From Corynebacterium efficiens YS-314 (lineage in GTDB: Bacteria; Actinomycetota; Actinomycetes; Mycobacteriales; Mycobacteriaceae), in the NCBI RefSeq assembly GCF_000011305.1, contig NC_004369.1:992001-1056000 (forward strand): a stretch of 64,000 nt of DNA. The letters run 5' to 3'. The number at the start of each line of letters is the position of its first letter. The first letter of the stretch is position 1. Made by a program: the position numbers and the translations under genes. The notes under the pieces are model-generated. The model had not been told where the DNA came from, did no database searches, and worked only from the letters and a program-made list of their open reading frames with translations. Positions 1-7,987 of this stretch are shown piece by piece.

Positions 1-440
1 CCCGTGCCCGCCAGCGGCTCTACGTCACCCGGGCGATGCTGCGCAGTTCGTGGGGTAACCCGGTGACCAACCCGGCCTCCCGCTTCCTGCAGGAGGTCCC
101 CGAAGGTCTCATCGACTGGCGTCGGGAGGAACCCGCCAACTCCTTCGGCTCCGCCTGGGCACCCTCCGGATCCCCCTATGGTGGCGGACACCCATCCGGT
201 GGCTACGGCTCCCAGACCAGGCGCAGCGCGCCGTCGCGGCCCTCCATCCCCACCAAACAATCCCGGAACAAGGACCTGGAACTGGCGGTGGGGGATCGCG
301 TCAACCATGACAAGTACGGTCTGGGTACCGTTATCGCCGCCGATGGCAGTGGCCCCCGGGCCACGGTGACCATCGACTTCGGTTCCGCCGGCAAGGTGCG
401 TCTCATGCTCATCGGCGGGGTGCCGATGGAGAAACTCTAA
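1..440 (+). CDS. pcrA: ATP-dependent DNA helicase PcrA/UvrD1, C-terminal end (partial)
   Basis: This is the 3' end of a superfamily 1 DNA helicase for nucleotide excision repair and replication restart; the reading frame is open from base 3 and the gene starts before the window. The first residues, ARQRLYVTRA, match the last helicase motif region (VI) of UvrD/PcrA. A low-complexity Gly/Ser/Arg linker follows. The last ~45 residues, starting VGDRVNHDKYGLGTVI, form the small Tudor/KOW-like domain that in PcrA/UvrD1 contacts RNA polymerase. The stop is at 438-440, and the convergent ABC permease ends five bases later. The M. tuberculosis counterpart, uvrD1 (Rv0949), likewise lies beside an M23 peptidase and close to perM-purN-purH. 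Confidence 0.93.
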   Translation, partial: RARQRLYVTRAMLRSSWGNPVTNPASRFLQEVPEGLIDWRREEPANSFGSAWAPSGSPYGGGHPSGGYGSQTRRSAPSRPSIPTKQSRNKDLELAVGDRVNHDKYGLGTVIAADGSGPRATVTIDFGSAGKVRLMLIGGVPMEKL

Positions 441-445
441 CCCTG

Positions 446-3004
446 TTATTCCCGGTATTCGGCGAGATCCAGCCTCGGGGTGAACACCCACCCGATCACC
501 CCGGCAACAAGCGGGGCGATCACCAGCGTGCCCAGGATCATCGGCCACAGCGGCCCGGTGAACTGGAGGGTGCCGAAAGAGGTGGTCACCCCGGTCTGGT
601 TGACCTCAGCCAGTGATGCCGAGAGCAGCGCTGCCCCATGGCCGGTGACCAACCCCAGCAGGGCAGCACCGATGGTGCACAGCGCCCCGAAGAGGGCGTT
701 GGACCATCTGCTCACCGCTGGCTCGGCACCCACCGCCTCCAGGATGATCTGCTGGCGCCGGGTCTGTTGGGAGGACAGTGCCAGCACCAGGGCCATCACA
801 GCGATGACCAGGGCGGTGATACCGGCGGATCCCACCAGGTTGTCCCTGATGTGATCCGTGGGCCAGACAGGGAAACTCAACGACACCCCCGCGGTGTCCA
901 GGAAGTAGGCATTCAACTCCCCGGCATCCTCCGGACTGATGGCATCTCCACTGACCAGGACCGCACCCAGGTAGGTGCGTTCCAGGCCGAGTTCCTCGAA
1001 TGCCTCCTCGGTGATCAGCCGGTCGCTGGACAGGGGAGGCAGAACAGGTCGGGTCTCCACGGCGGTGGCGACAACCTCCCGGGGCTCAGATCCCCGGTTG
1101 TCGTAGCTGCGCACCCGCAGCCGTGCGTCCGGGATCTGTTCCTCCAGCGAGGATGTCAGGATGGCCCGACCCCCCAGGTCTGCTCCCCGAATCTGGAACA
1201 GATCCAGCAATTCCGGTGAGGCGAGAACAGCCGTCGCGCCGAGGGAATCACCGACGGCGGACACCCAGTCGCGGGCACCGGAGTGCGGATTGGTGGATCC
1301 CTCCACCTCCATCCAGCCAGTCATATCACTGTGCCCGTAGACGTCGATGCGTCGGACGTCCCCCAGCTGCGACTCCACCCGGGTGATCGCCGGGTCCAGG
1401 TCGCCGGCCACACCGTTGTCCATGCCGAGGAAGACCGTGCCTGCCGGGTAGACGGTCCCGGCTGCCACGGTCATCCTCTCCGACTCGGCATGCGAGGCCA
1501 CCATCAATCCGGTGGCGACGAAGATGACGCCGGCCAGGGCCGCCACCGCGGGGATCGACCGCATCGATTGGCGCAGCAGATCCCGGGCGGCCAGCCGGAG
1601 GGGGAGCGGACCCTTCAGCTGGCCCACCGCCCACACCATCGCGGGGGCGGAGGCCACCACCGCGATGACCGCGAACAGGATTCCGAAACCACCCAGGGCC
1701 TCCCGCCACGGCACATAGACATCAGTGGTGTAGGCCCGTGCGGGATCCTCCGTCAATCGGAGCACCAGGAACATCAGACCCAGCATGACCAGAAATACCG
1801 GCCCGATCGCCATCCATCGCCGCCAGCGCAGGATCCGGTCTATCCCGCCACCGTGGACACCCCGGATGATGCTGGAACGCCCGACGATGAATGCCGGGAG
1901 GAAGGCCGCGGCTGTGGATCCTGCCACCGCCAGAACCCAGGCCGCCAGCAACCACAACCAGTCGACGACCACCGGCCAGGCCGGGTAGGTGGCGGACCAC
2001 CACGCGGCAGTCCCCACCGTGCCGATGCCCACACCCAGGGTGGCACCGACCAGTCCGGCGAAAAGCCCGTACATCAGTACGGACCAGCGGATATGCCGTG
2101 GTGTGGCCCCCTGGGAGGCGAGCAGGGCGAAGGTGCGGGTCTGGCGGGAGACGGAGATGGTGAACACCGGTGAGATGAGCATGAGGAGGAGAAAACCGAT
2201 GATCGCGACTGGAATGAACCACAGGGCACTCTCCACCACACCCCAGAACACCGAACGGGATGGGGTGATGTCCCCCTCGAAGGTCACCTGATCTGCCGGC
2301 GGCGGATTATCGATGACATCCCGGGAGGTCACCGTGAAGCCCACTGCATTGAGCGCCAGCACATCATCCCAGGTGAAGGCCTCCGGGCCGGTGATCGACC
2401 AGGAACCCCAGTAGTCACCTGAGCCGGTCACCGGGTCAGTCACCGAGAAGGCCTCCGGGGAGATGACGGTGGGTTCCCGGAACACGGCGGTGCCGGACGG
2501 GGTGATCCCGGCGACGGTCACCTCCGTGCCGTGGTCCAGCGTGATGGTGTCCCCGACCTCAGCATCGAGGGAGTCGAGGAAGCGCTGGGGGATGAAGGCC
2601 TCACCCGGGGCCGGGGCCATGCTGTCCGTGGTCTGGGTGAAGTACAGCACCACGGAGCGCTCACCGAAGGTGGCACCGGTGGTTCCGGTGAGGGTCAGGT
2701 CAATGGTGAACCCCTCCGGGATATTCGCGCGCAGCAGCTCATATTCTGTCGCGCCTGTGGCAGGCTCACCTGCGCAATCTGACAGATAACCGTCGATGCT
2801 CTGTTCACACACCCCACCGACATAGGTGGCGGAGGTGCGTGGACTGCTCAGGAAGAAGGAGGAGGACTGCGATCCGTTGTAGACCACCCCGATCGCAGCA
2901 AGGGTCACCGGGATCATGATGAGGATGATCGCGGCCAGGGAACGCAGGGGGTGTCTGAGCACATCGCGCCGGGTGGGGCGGGTGGCGGCAGCCAGGGCGG
3001 TCAT
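446..3004 (-). CDS. ABC transporter permease, FtsX/MacB-like, 852 aa
   Basis: Large integral membrane permease of an exporter-type ABC system. It has an N-terminal membrane segment near residues 20-45, a long extracellular domain (about 50-260), a first FtsX-type block of three membrane helices (about 265-375), further helices around 395-460, a second extracellular domain (about 490-720), and a second FtsX-type block at the C-terminus. Its ATG overlaps the ATPase stop by four bases, so the two are translationally coupled. With PadR it forms a three-gene minus-strand operon. The substrate is unknown; a lipid, peptide or antimicrobial compound would be usual for this family. The single-chain, two-FtsX-domain layout implies one permease chain working with an ATPase dimer. 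Confidence 0.88.
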   Translation of the reverse strand: MTALAAATRPTRRDVLRHPLRSLAAIILIMIPVTLAAIGVVYNGSQSSSFFLSSPRTSATYVGGVCEQSIDGYLSDCAGEPATGATEYELLRANIPEGFTIDLTLTGTTGATFGERSVVLYFTQTTDSMAPAPGEAFIPQRFLDSLDAEVGDTITLDHGTEVTVAGITPSGTAVFREPTVISPEAFSVTDPVTGSGDYWGSWSITGPEAFTWDDVLALNAVGFTVTSRDVIDNPPPADQVTFEGDITPSRSVFWGVVESALWFIPVAIIGFLLLMLISPVFTISVSRQTRTFALLASQGATPRHIRWSVLMYGLFAGLVGATLGVGIGTVGTAAWWSATYPAWPVVVDWLWLLAAWVLAVAGSTAAAFLPAFIVGRSSIIRGVHGGGIDRILRWRRWMAIGPVFLVMLGLMFLVLRLTEDPARAYTTDVYVPWREALGGFGILFAVIAVVASAPAMVWAVGQLKGPLPLRLAARDLLRQSMRSIPAVAALAGVIFVATGLMVASHAESERMTVAAGTVYPAGTVFLGMDNGVAGDLDPAITRVESQLGDVRRIDVYGHSDMTGWMEVEGSTNPHSGARDWVSAVGDSLGATAVLASPELLDLFQIRGADLGGRAILTSSLEEQIPDARLRVRSYDNRGSEPREVVATAVETRPVLPPLSSDRLITEEAFEELGLERTYLGAVLVSGDAISPEDAGELNAYFLDTAGVSLSFPVWPTDHIRDNLVGSAGITALVIAVMALVLALSSQQTRRQQIILEAVGAEPAVSRWSNALFGALCTIGAALLGLVTGHGAALLSASLAEVNQTGVTTSFGTLQFTGPLWPMILGTLVIAPLVAGVIGWVFTPRLDLAEYRE

Positions 3005-3675
3005 GACTGGATCACCCCGTCACGCATCATCACGGTACGATCCGCCCAGGCGGCGAAGCGGGGTTCGTGGGTGACCAGGATGCCGGCGGCCCCGGCGTCG
3101 ATACGCGAGCGCAGCACCCGCAGCACCCCCTCGCCGGTGGAGGTATCGAGTGCGCCGGTGGGTTCGTCGGCAAGCAGCACGGTGCGTGGCCCGATCAGGG
3201 CGCGGGCGATGGCCACCCGTTGGGCCTGGCCACCGGAGATCTCCTCGGGGAAGCGGTCGGCGAGCCCGTCGAGCCCGACCTCCGCCAGGGCGGTGAGGAC
3301 AGCCTCGCGGGGATCCACCCCATCCAGTTCGAGGGGCAGACCCACATTCTCCCCGACGGTGAGGGTGGGGATGAGGTTGTAGTTCTGGAAGACCAGACCC
3401 ACCCGCGTGCGGCGGACCCGGGCCGCGCGGGCACGGTTGAGTTGTGCGACATCGGCGCCGTCGATAAGCACCCGGCCGGAGGTCGGTTGTTGCAGCAGGC
3501 CGGCGACGTTGAGCAGGGTGGATTTACCCGACCCCGAGGGCCCCATGACGGCGACCAGTTCACCGGGTTCCACCACCAGCGACACCTGGTTCAGCGCCAC
3601 CACACGTCGGGGCCCCTCACCGAAGACGCATGAGACATCCTGCAGCTCCAGTGCTGCGGGGTGGGTACTATTCAT
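3001..3675 (-). CDS. ABC transporter ATP-binding protein, MacB/LolD type, 224 aa
   Basis: Energises the permease encoded just downstream. Visible motifs are Walker A GPSGSGKST, signature SGGQAQRVAIARAL, Walker B VLLADEPTGALD and the H-loop histidine in LVTHEP. The length is typical of the LolD/MacB class. I place the start at the ATG at 3675 (MNSTHPAAL), which overlaps the PadR stop by eight bases; an in-frame start twelve bases further upstream is possible but less natural. Order is PadR, ATPase, permease, all overlapping, so one transcript from the promoter near 4250 is likely. Confidence 0.93.
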   Translation of the reverse strand: MNSTHPAALELQDVSCVFGEGPRRVVALNQVSLVVEPGELVAVMGPSGSGKSTLLNVAGLLQQPTSGRVLIDGADVAQLNRARAARVRRTRVGLVFQNYNLIPTLTVGENVGLPLELDGVDPREAVLTALAEVGLDGLADRFPEEISGGQAQRVAIARALIGPRTVLLADEPTGALDTSTGEGVLRVLRSRIDAGAAGILVTHEPRFAAWADRTVMMRDGVIQS

Positions 3676-4213
3676 GGCCGTTCTCACTTTCTAGGATGGG
3701 GGCGTGCAGGGTCTCGACGCGGTCCAGCCAGCGGGCCTGGGCCTCCAGTTCGAAGATGCGCTTTTCGACGAGCAGGCGGTCGGTGGTCCGGGTATCCGGC
3801 AGGGTGCGGGTGCGTCGGTTGAGGGCGCGCAGCTCCTCCATGATGGAGGCGCGCTGGGTGTCCAGGAGGTGGATCAGATCCAGCTCCGGGCGGGTCTGGG
3901 CGAGGGTGACCTTGGTGACCAGCTCATCGCGTTCGGCCACCGGTTGCACCACCGGCGTGGTGAACCACTCATCCACCAGGGCGCGGCCCGTGTCGGTCAA
4001 CTGGTAGCGTTCCGCACTGTGCCCGGTCGGACCGGTGATGGTGCCCGCGGATTCGATGTGGCCGTCCCGGTGGAGCCGGCCAAGCGTCTGGGAGACCTGC
4101 CCGATGTTGAGTGGCCACACCCCGGCGGTGGTCTCGGCAAACCGGGACTGCAGTTGACTGGCGGAACGGGGTTCATCCAGAAGCAGCGCCAGGAGCGCAT
4201 GTTTGATGGACAT
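3668..4213 (-). CDS. PadR-family transcriptional regulator, 181 aa
   Basis: Winged-helix DNA-binding domain in the first ~85 residues (MSIKHALLALLLDEPRSASQL, then a recognition region around GQVSQTLGRLHRDGHIE), followed by a helical dimerisation domain that is heptad-like around residues 125-165. This is the PadR subfamily-2 layout (compare PadR, LmrR and VirR-like regulators), whose members usually repress a linked transporter and lose DNA binding when they bind its substrate. It is first in an overlapping operon with the ABC exporter. The two palindromes at 4246-4284, about 33 bp upstream of the start codon, are the obvious candidate operator for autoregulation. Confidence 0.9.
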   Translation of the reverse strand: MSIKHALLALLLDEPRSASQLQSRFAETTAGVWPLNIGQVSQTLGRLHRDGHIESAGTITGPTGHSAERYQLTDTGRALVDEWFTTPVVQPVAERDELVTKVTLAQTRPELDLIHLLDTQRASIMEELRALNRRTRTLPDTRTTDRLLVEKRIFELEAQARWLDRVETLHAPILESENGHE

Positions 4214-4245
4214 AACAGTCCTTAACGGAATAGGGAATGAGATTT

Positions 4246-4284
4246 GGTTACTGGGTAACTACTCCTCATTGTTACCCAGTAACC
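4246..4284. promoter_or_regulatory. Double palindromic operator upstream of the PadR–ABC operon
   Basis: Two 13-bp palindromes of form GTTAC-N3-GTAAC lie at 4247-4259 (GTTACTGGGTAAC) and 4271-4283 (GTTACCCAGTAAC), centre to centre 24 bp apart. The two copies are also perfect inverted repeats of each other, with 14-bp arms 4246-4259 and 4271-4284 and an 11-bp spacer. The nested symmetry and position just upstream of padR suggest cooperative binding of two PadR dimers. Binding by PadR is inferred from position and symmetry. Confidence 0.75.
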
Positions 4285-4356
4285 ATTGGAGGGCAAGGGA
4301 GTGGCGGTGCGGGGCTGGCTCCCGGGGGTTGGGTCGGGTTACGGATCCGTGAACGC

Positions 4357-4387
4357 AAAAAGAGGACAGTCCGGGTGGACTGTCCTC
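4357..4387 (-). terminator. Rho-independent terminator after the M23 peptidase gene
   Basis: Perfect 11-bp stem (GAGGACAGTCC at 4362-4372, complement at 4377-4387) with a 4-base loop. On the minus strand it is followed by a run of five T (4361-4357). It lies 38 bp beyond the peptidase stop. Confidence 0.88.
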
Positions 4388-4424
4388 GGTGCGGATCCCA
4401 TGAACGGGTGGGGGATCCGGGGTG

Positions 4425-5171
4425 TTAAGCGATGATGATGCCGCGCTCGGCGAACCAGGGCAGCGGATCAACCGGGCCCATGCCGGCCGGGTGGATCTCG
4501 AAGTGGAGGTGGGAACCGGTGGAGAAGCCACGGCTGCCCATGCCGGCGATCTTCTCGCCTGCGCGCACGGTCTGGCCGACGGCGACATCGAGGGTCTCCA
4601 TGTGGCCGTAGACGGAGATGGAGCCGTCGGTGTGCTGGATGCGGATCCAGTTGCCGTAACCGGAGGCGGGGCCGGAATCGATGACGGTACCGTCCATCAC
4701 CGCGAGGATCGGGGTGCCCACGGCGTTGGCGATGTCAATGCCCTGGTGGATGGTGCCCCAGCGGGGGCCGTAACCGGAGGTGAAGGCACCTTCTGCGGGC
4801 TTGGCCACGGACGGGCCGCGGTTGTCCAGGTCGGCCTGGACGCGCTCTGCGTTGTACTCGATGGTCTTGGCGATCTGCTCACCGAGATTGACCACCGGCT
4901 TGAATTCAGCAATCGCCAGGATCTGTGGTGCGGAGCTGCCGCCGACGTACTCGGACTCCACACCGTTGTTGGTGAGCTGGTAGTCCACCTCGACAGCCGC
5001 CTCGGTGACAGCCGACTGGGGCTGTGCCTGGGTCTGTGCCACTGCCGCTCCACCTGCACCTGCGGTGGAGACCGCGCCGGTTGCTACCGCCACAAAAGCC
5101 ACGCGGCCCTTGGCCGACTGAGAAGTGGTGTGCTTGCGGTGCTTGCCCACCCGCTGGGTCTGCTCCTGCAA
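4425..5171 (-). CDS. M23-family metallopeptidase (LytM/NlpD type), secreted, 248 aa
   Basis: Putative peptidoglycan endopeptidase or LytM-fold activator of cell-wall hydrolases. A positively charged N-terminus (GKHRKHTTSQSAKGR) is followed by a hydrophobic, alanine-rich signal segment ending near AVAQ. The LytM domain fills the C-terminal half: HQGIDIAN, then YGHMETL, then the HLHFEIH motif with its zinc-binding histidines. The HxxxD-type ligand set looks intact, so catalysis is plausible. The longest frame starts with TTG at 5171. A GTG at 5150 (VGKHRKH) preceded by GCAGGAG is an equally good start and leaves a cleaner signal peptide. The mycobacterial neighbour in the same position is Rv0950c. 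Confidence 0.88.
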   Translation of the reverse strand: MQEQTQRVGKHRKHTTSQSAKGRVAFVAVATGAVSTAGAGGAAVAQTQAQPQSAVTEAAVEVDYQLTNNGVESEYVGGSSAPQILAIAEFKPVVNLGEQIAKTIEYNAERVQADLDNRGPSVAKPAEGAFTSGYGPRWGTIHQGIDIANAVGTPILAVMDGTVIDSGPASGYGNWIRIQHTDGSISVYGHMETLDVAVGQTVRAGEKIAGMGSRGFSTGSHLHFEIHPAGMGPVDPLPWFAERGIIIA

Positions 5172-5721
5172 TTTAGCCTGCTTCCATCATCTGTCACATC
5201 AAACCAGCCACGAGGGGTTCTGGAACCCTGTTGAAGCATCACGATTGGTGTCTGGATTGTGACCATCTTGTTATCTGCCGGAAGTAACACTAGCGCCTGA
5301 CCCCCGGGGGATCAAGTGAAAACGGCGCGTCGATGACAATTTCGTCGCCCGCATGTGACGAGTTGCTCCGTGGTCCGGAGGGTAATCCAGCTCTCACCTG
5401 CAGTGTTGAAGGGATAGTCTTCCTTTATGCAATTTTTGCGTAAAGTGTAATCTTTGTCGCATTTAGTAATAATGAAGCTCAATTTCGGGATCTGTGGGGG
5501 ATGATTTCCCCCTGTCTCATTTACCCCGGGTTGTCGTAATGTAACAGCGATGTGTCATTGGACAGGTGTCGACCCCGGTGGGTGGTCGGTGATGGTGTCG
5601 CAGGGAGGTTCCCGGGGGGGTTTCCCGGAGGGCTCGGGACTGGCTCGGGGATGGTTGTTCACCGCCGGTTCCCGTCGTGCCACCGACATTTTTCGCCACC
5701 GGCGTGGCACAGTTGATCACG
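5172..5721. other. 550-bp divergent intergenic region between the M23 peptidase and perM
   Basis: I find no credible gene here. It has an AT-rich patch at about 5420-5475 (with TAATAATGAAG) unusual for this GC-rich window, and likely holds promoters for both divergent genes. The stretch 5540-5720 is GC-rich and open in several frames but shows no recognisable protein or ribosome-binding site. I looked for a ydaO-type c-di-AMP riboswitch, common before actinobacterial wall hydrolases, and did not recognise its core. Confidence 0.5.
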
Positions 5722-7374
5722 ATGAGCAAGAACAACAGTCCGCAGAAACGGCCAGCCTCGGTCCGTCGTCGACGGCCGAAGCCCCAGAACCCCCCTCCGG
5801 CACCGGCCACCACCGGGACGACGTCGCGTGTGCGTCGCCTCCTGCCGTCCGTTCTGATCCCCCATGGCATCGCCGTCCTCCTCGTCATCGTGTCAGCCGT
5901 TGCAGTGTTGCTGTTCTCGGCCTCGAGCATGGTGGCGTTGCCTGCAACGATCGCCCAGCTGTGGCTCGCACTCAACATGAGCCCGGTTGCCGGCAGCGGG
6001 GAGGTGGTCGGTGTCCTCCCACTGGTCCCCGGCATGGTGCTGGTCTGGGCTGTGGCCCGCCGGGTGTACAACTCGGTGAAGAAGAAGGCCAGCATCGCGG
6101 ATCTCGCCGTGTTGACCACCCTGGTGCTGCTGGTACCGCTGGCGCTCGCCGGTGTCGCCAGCCTCATGCTCCGGGATGCCTCCGCGGTGCTGGAGGTGGA
6201 TGCCCCGCCCGCACCGGTGATGATCGGCAGGGTGCTGCTTGTCCACCTCATCGCGCTGGTGTTGGGTATGGGCCCCAGGTTGTGGCGGGCGTTGATCCGG
6301 CGCTACGGCGGTCCACCCTGGGTGGTGGACGCGGCCATCCAGGCACTCCGCTTCCTCAGCGCCTATGCGGTTGTGGCCCTGGTGGTGGTGATCGTGATGA
6401 TCGTGGTCAATCACCGGGTCTTCCTCCAGACCCTCACCGGCTATGAGGGTGGTGGCGCGGTGCCGGCCCTGCTGGTTCTCAGCCTGCTCTACCTGCCCAA
6501 TATCGTCATCTATGCCATGGGTGTCCTCGCCGGTGCGCCACTGCACTTCGGTGACGGTCTGGTCAGTCTCTTCAGTGTTACGCTGGTGCCCCTGCCACCA
6601 CTGCCGGCGTTGGCGTCCGTGCCTTCCGTGGCACCGGAGTGGGCTGTGGTTCTTCTCCTGATCCCTGCCACCGTGGCGGTGTGGGTCTGCCTGCGCACCC
6701 CCCTGCGCTTGCCGGTCACACTTGTGTCGGCGGTTATCACCGCTGTGTTCTTCCTGATCGCCGCAGTTCTGGCCGGTGGACACCTGGGTGTCTACGGCCG
6801 GGTTGGCCTCGCGCTGCTGCCGGCTGCGGGTCTGATGTTCCTCTACCCGGCGGTGGCTGTCCTGCTCATCACCGGCATCGACAGGATCCGTGCCGGCATC
6901 CGGCGGCCCGCGGCGGCACCCCCTGCCGCCGTCCCCGTTGCCGCAACCGGGCTTGACGACGAACCCCCTGCCCCCGACGGGGATACGGATGACCCCGATG
7001 CATCTCCGGTTGAGACGGATGGGGACAGCGGGCAGATCGTCGAGAATGATGCCGATACAGAGACCTATATAGAGGAGGGCGATGAACAGCGGGCGGATGG
7101 GGAGTCCGTGGAAGCTGCCGGGGAGGCAGACGCTGGCCCGGAGGATGGAGAATCCACCGAGGTCGTTGCGTCAACTGAGGCCACCGATGCGCCCGTAACC
7201 TCTGAAGAATCCGGGGCAGCTGCTGACGGGGAGGACGGTGAGGCTAGCGAGGACCGTGAGGACAGTGAGGATAACGACCCACAGGACGCAGCAATGCCGG
7301 AAACAGGCGACCTTCCTGATCCGGAGGACGGCCGTCCGGGAACCGATGATGGTTCCCGACCCCACGGGCATTAA
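5722..7374 (+). CDS. perM: PerM-like polytopic membrane protein (DUF6350), 550 aa
   Basis: Integral membrane protein with about ten hydrophobic segments between residues 40 and 410, followed by a ~140-residue strongly acidic, low-complexity cytoplasmic tail rich in Asp, Glu, Ala and Pro. I start at ATG 5722 (MSKNNSPQKRP); an in-frame ATG at 5677 is less likely. Position immediately before purN-purH matches M. tuberculosis perM (Rv0955), linked to cell division through stabilisation of FtsB and to persistence. The assignment rests on synteny and membrane architecture. The acidic tail may be a protein-interaction segment. The stop is only a few bases before the likely purN start. Confidence 0.75.
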   Translation: MSKNNSPQKRPASVRRRRPKPQNPPPAPATTGTTSRVRRLLPSVLIPHGIAVLLVIVSAVAVLLFSASSMVALPATIAQLWLALNMSPVAGSGEVVGVLPLVPGMVLVWAVARRVYNSVKKKASIADLAVLTTLVLLVPLALAGVASLMLRDASAVLEVDAPPAPVMIGRVLLVHLIALVLGMGPRLWRALIRRYGGPPWVVDAAIQALRFLSAYAVVALVVVIVMIVVNHRVFLQTLTGYEGGGAVPALLVLSLLYLPNIVIYAMGVLAGAPLHFGDGLVSLFSVTLVPLPPLPALASVPSVAPEWAVVLLLIPATVAVWVCLRTPLRLPVTLVSAVITAVFFLIAAVLAGGHLGVYGRVGLALLPAAGLMFLYPAVAVLLITGIDRIRAGIRRPAAAPPAAVPVAATGLDDEPPAPDGDTDDPDASPVETDGDSGQIVENDADTETYIEEGDEQRADGESVEAAGEADAGPEDGESTEVVASTEATDAPVTSEESGAAADGEDGEASEDREDSEDNDPQDAAMPETGDLPDPEDGRPGTDDGSRPHGH

Positions 7375-7384
7375 CATTGTGCCT

Positions 7385-7981
7385 GTGAACTCTGACTCAT
7401 CGACCACCATTGTTGTTCTGGCTTCCGGAACGGGCACCCTCCTGCAGGCGCTCATCGAGGCCCAGGGGAACTACCGGATCGCCGGTGTTGTCTCCGATGT
7501 CGACTGCCCGGCGATCCAACGGGCCACCGATGCGGGGATACCCGCCCGGGTGGTGAAGCTCGGTGCAGACCGCGCGGCCTGGAATGCTGAACTCGCGGAT
7601 GCGGTGGCGGCGTACAAACCGGACCTGGTGGTCTCCGCGGGGTTCATGAAGATTCTCGGGGAGGGTTTCCTGTCCCGGTTCCCCTCCCGGATCATCAACA
7701 CCCACCCGGCGCTGCTGCCTTCCTTCCCGGGGGCCCACGCGGTCCGGGATGCGCTCGCCTACGGGGTGAAGATCACCGGATCCACCGTCCACCTCGTGGA
7801 TGCGGGGGTTGATACCGGGCCGATCATCGACCAGCGCCCCGTTCCGGTGGAGGTCGGCGATGATGAAAACAGCCTGCATGAAAGAATCAAGCAGGTAGAG
7901 CGTAAACTCATTGTAGAAGTCCTGAACCGTGCGGAGGTTTCCCGCACCCAGGGTGGCGTACAACTCAACTGGAGAGGCTAA
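7385..7981 (+). CDS. purN: Phosphoribosylglycinamide formyltransferase
   Basis: Third step of de novo purine synthesis: transfers the formyl group of 10-formyl-THF to GAR. The N-terminal strand VVLASGTGTLLQALIE is the GAR-phosphate loop. Catalytic residues sit in IINTHPALLPSFPGAHA (Asn-His) and in the GVDTGPIIDQ segment (Asp). Start codons GTG at 7385 and 7379 and ATG at 7349 are all in frame; I chose 7385 because the family fold begins a few residues later and it lies just after the perM stop. None has a strong Shine-Dalgarno, so coupling to perM translation is likely. purH follows six bases after the stop. Confidence 0.93.
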   Translation: MNSDSSTTIVVLASGTGTLLQALIEAQGNYRIAGVVSDVDCPAIQRATDAGIPARVVKLGADRAAWNAELADAVAAYKPDLVVSAGFMKILGEGFLSRFPSRIINTHPALLPSFPGAHAVRDALAYGVKITGSTVHLVDAGVDTGPIIDQRPVPVEVGDDENSLHERIKQVERKLIVEVLNRAEVSRTQGGVQLNWRG

Positions 7982-7987
7982 TCCTTC

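Noticed and set aside
5172..5721. Riboswitch (ydaO type) before the M23 peptidase
   Set aside because: I looked for the conserved core in the minus-strand leader and did not find it; the association with wall hydrolases alone is not evidence.
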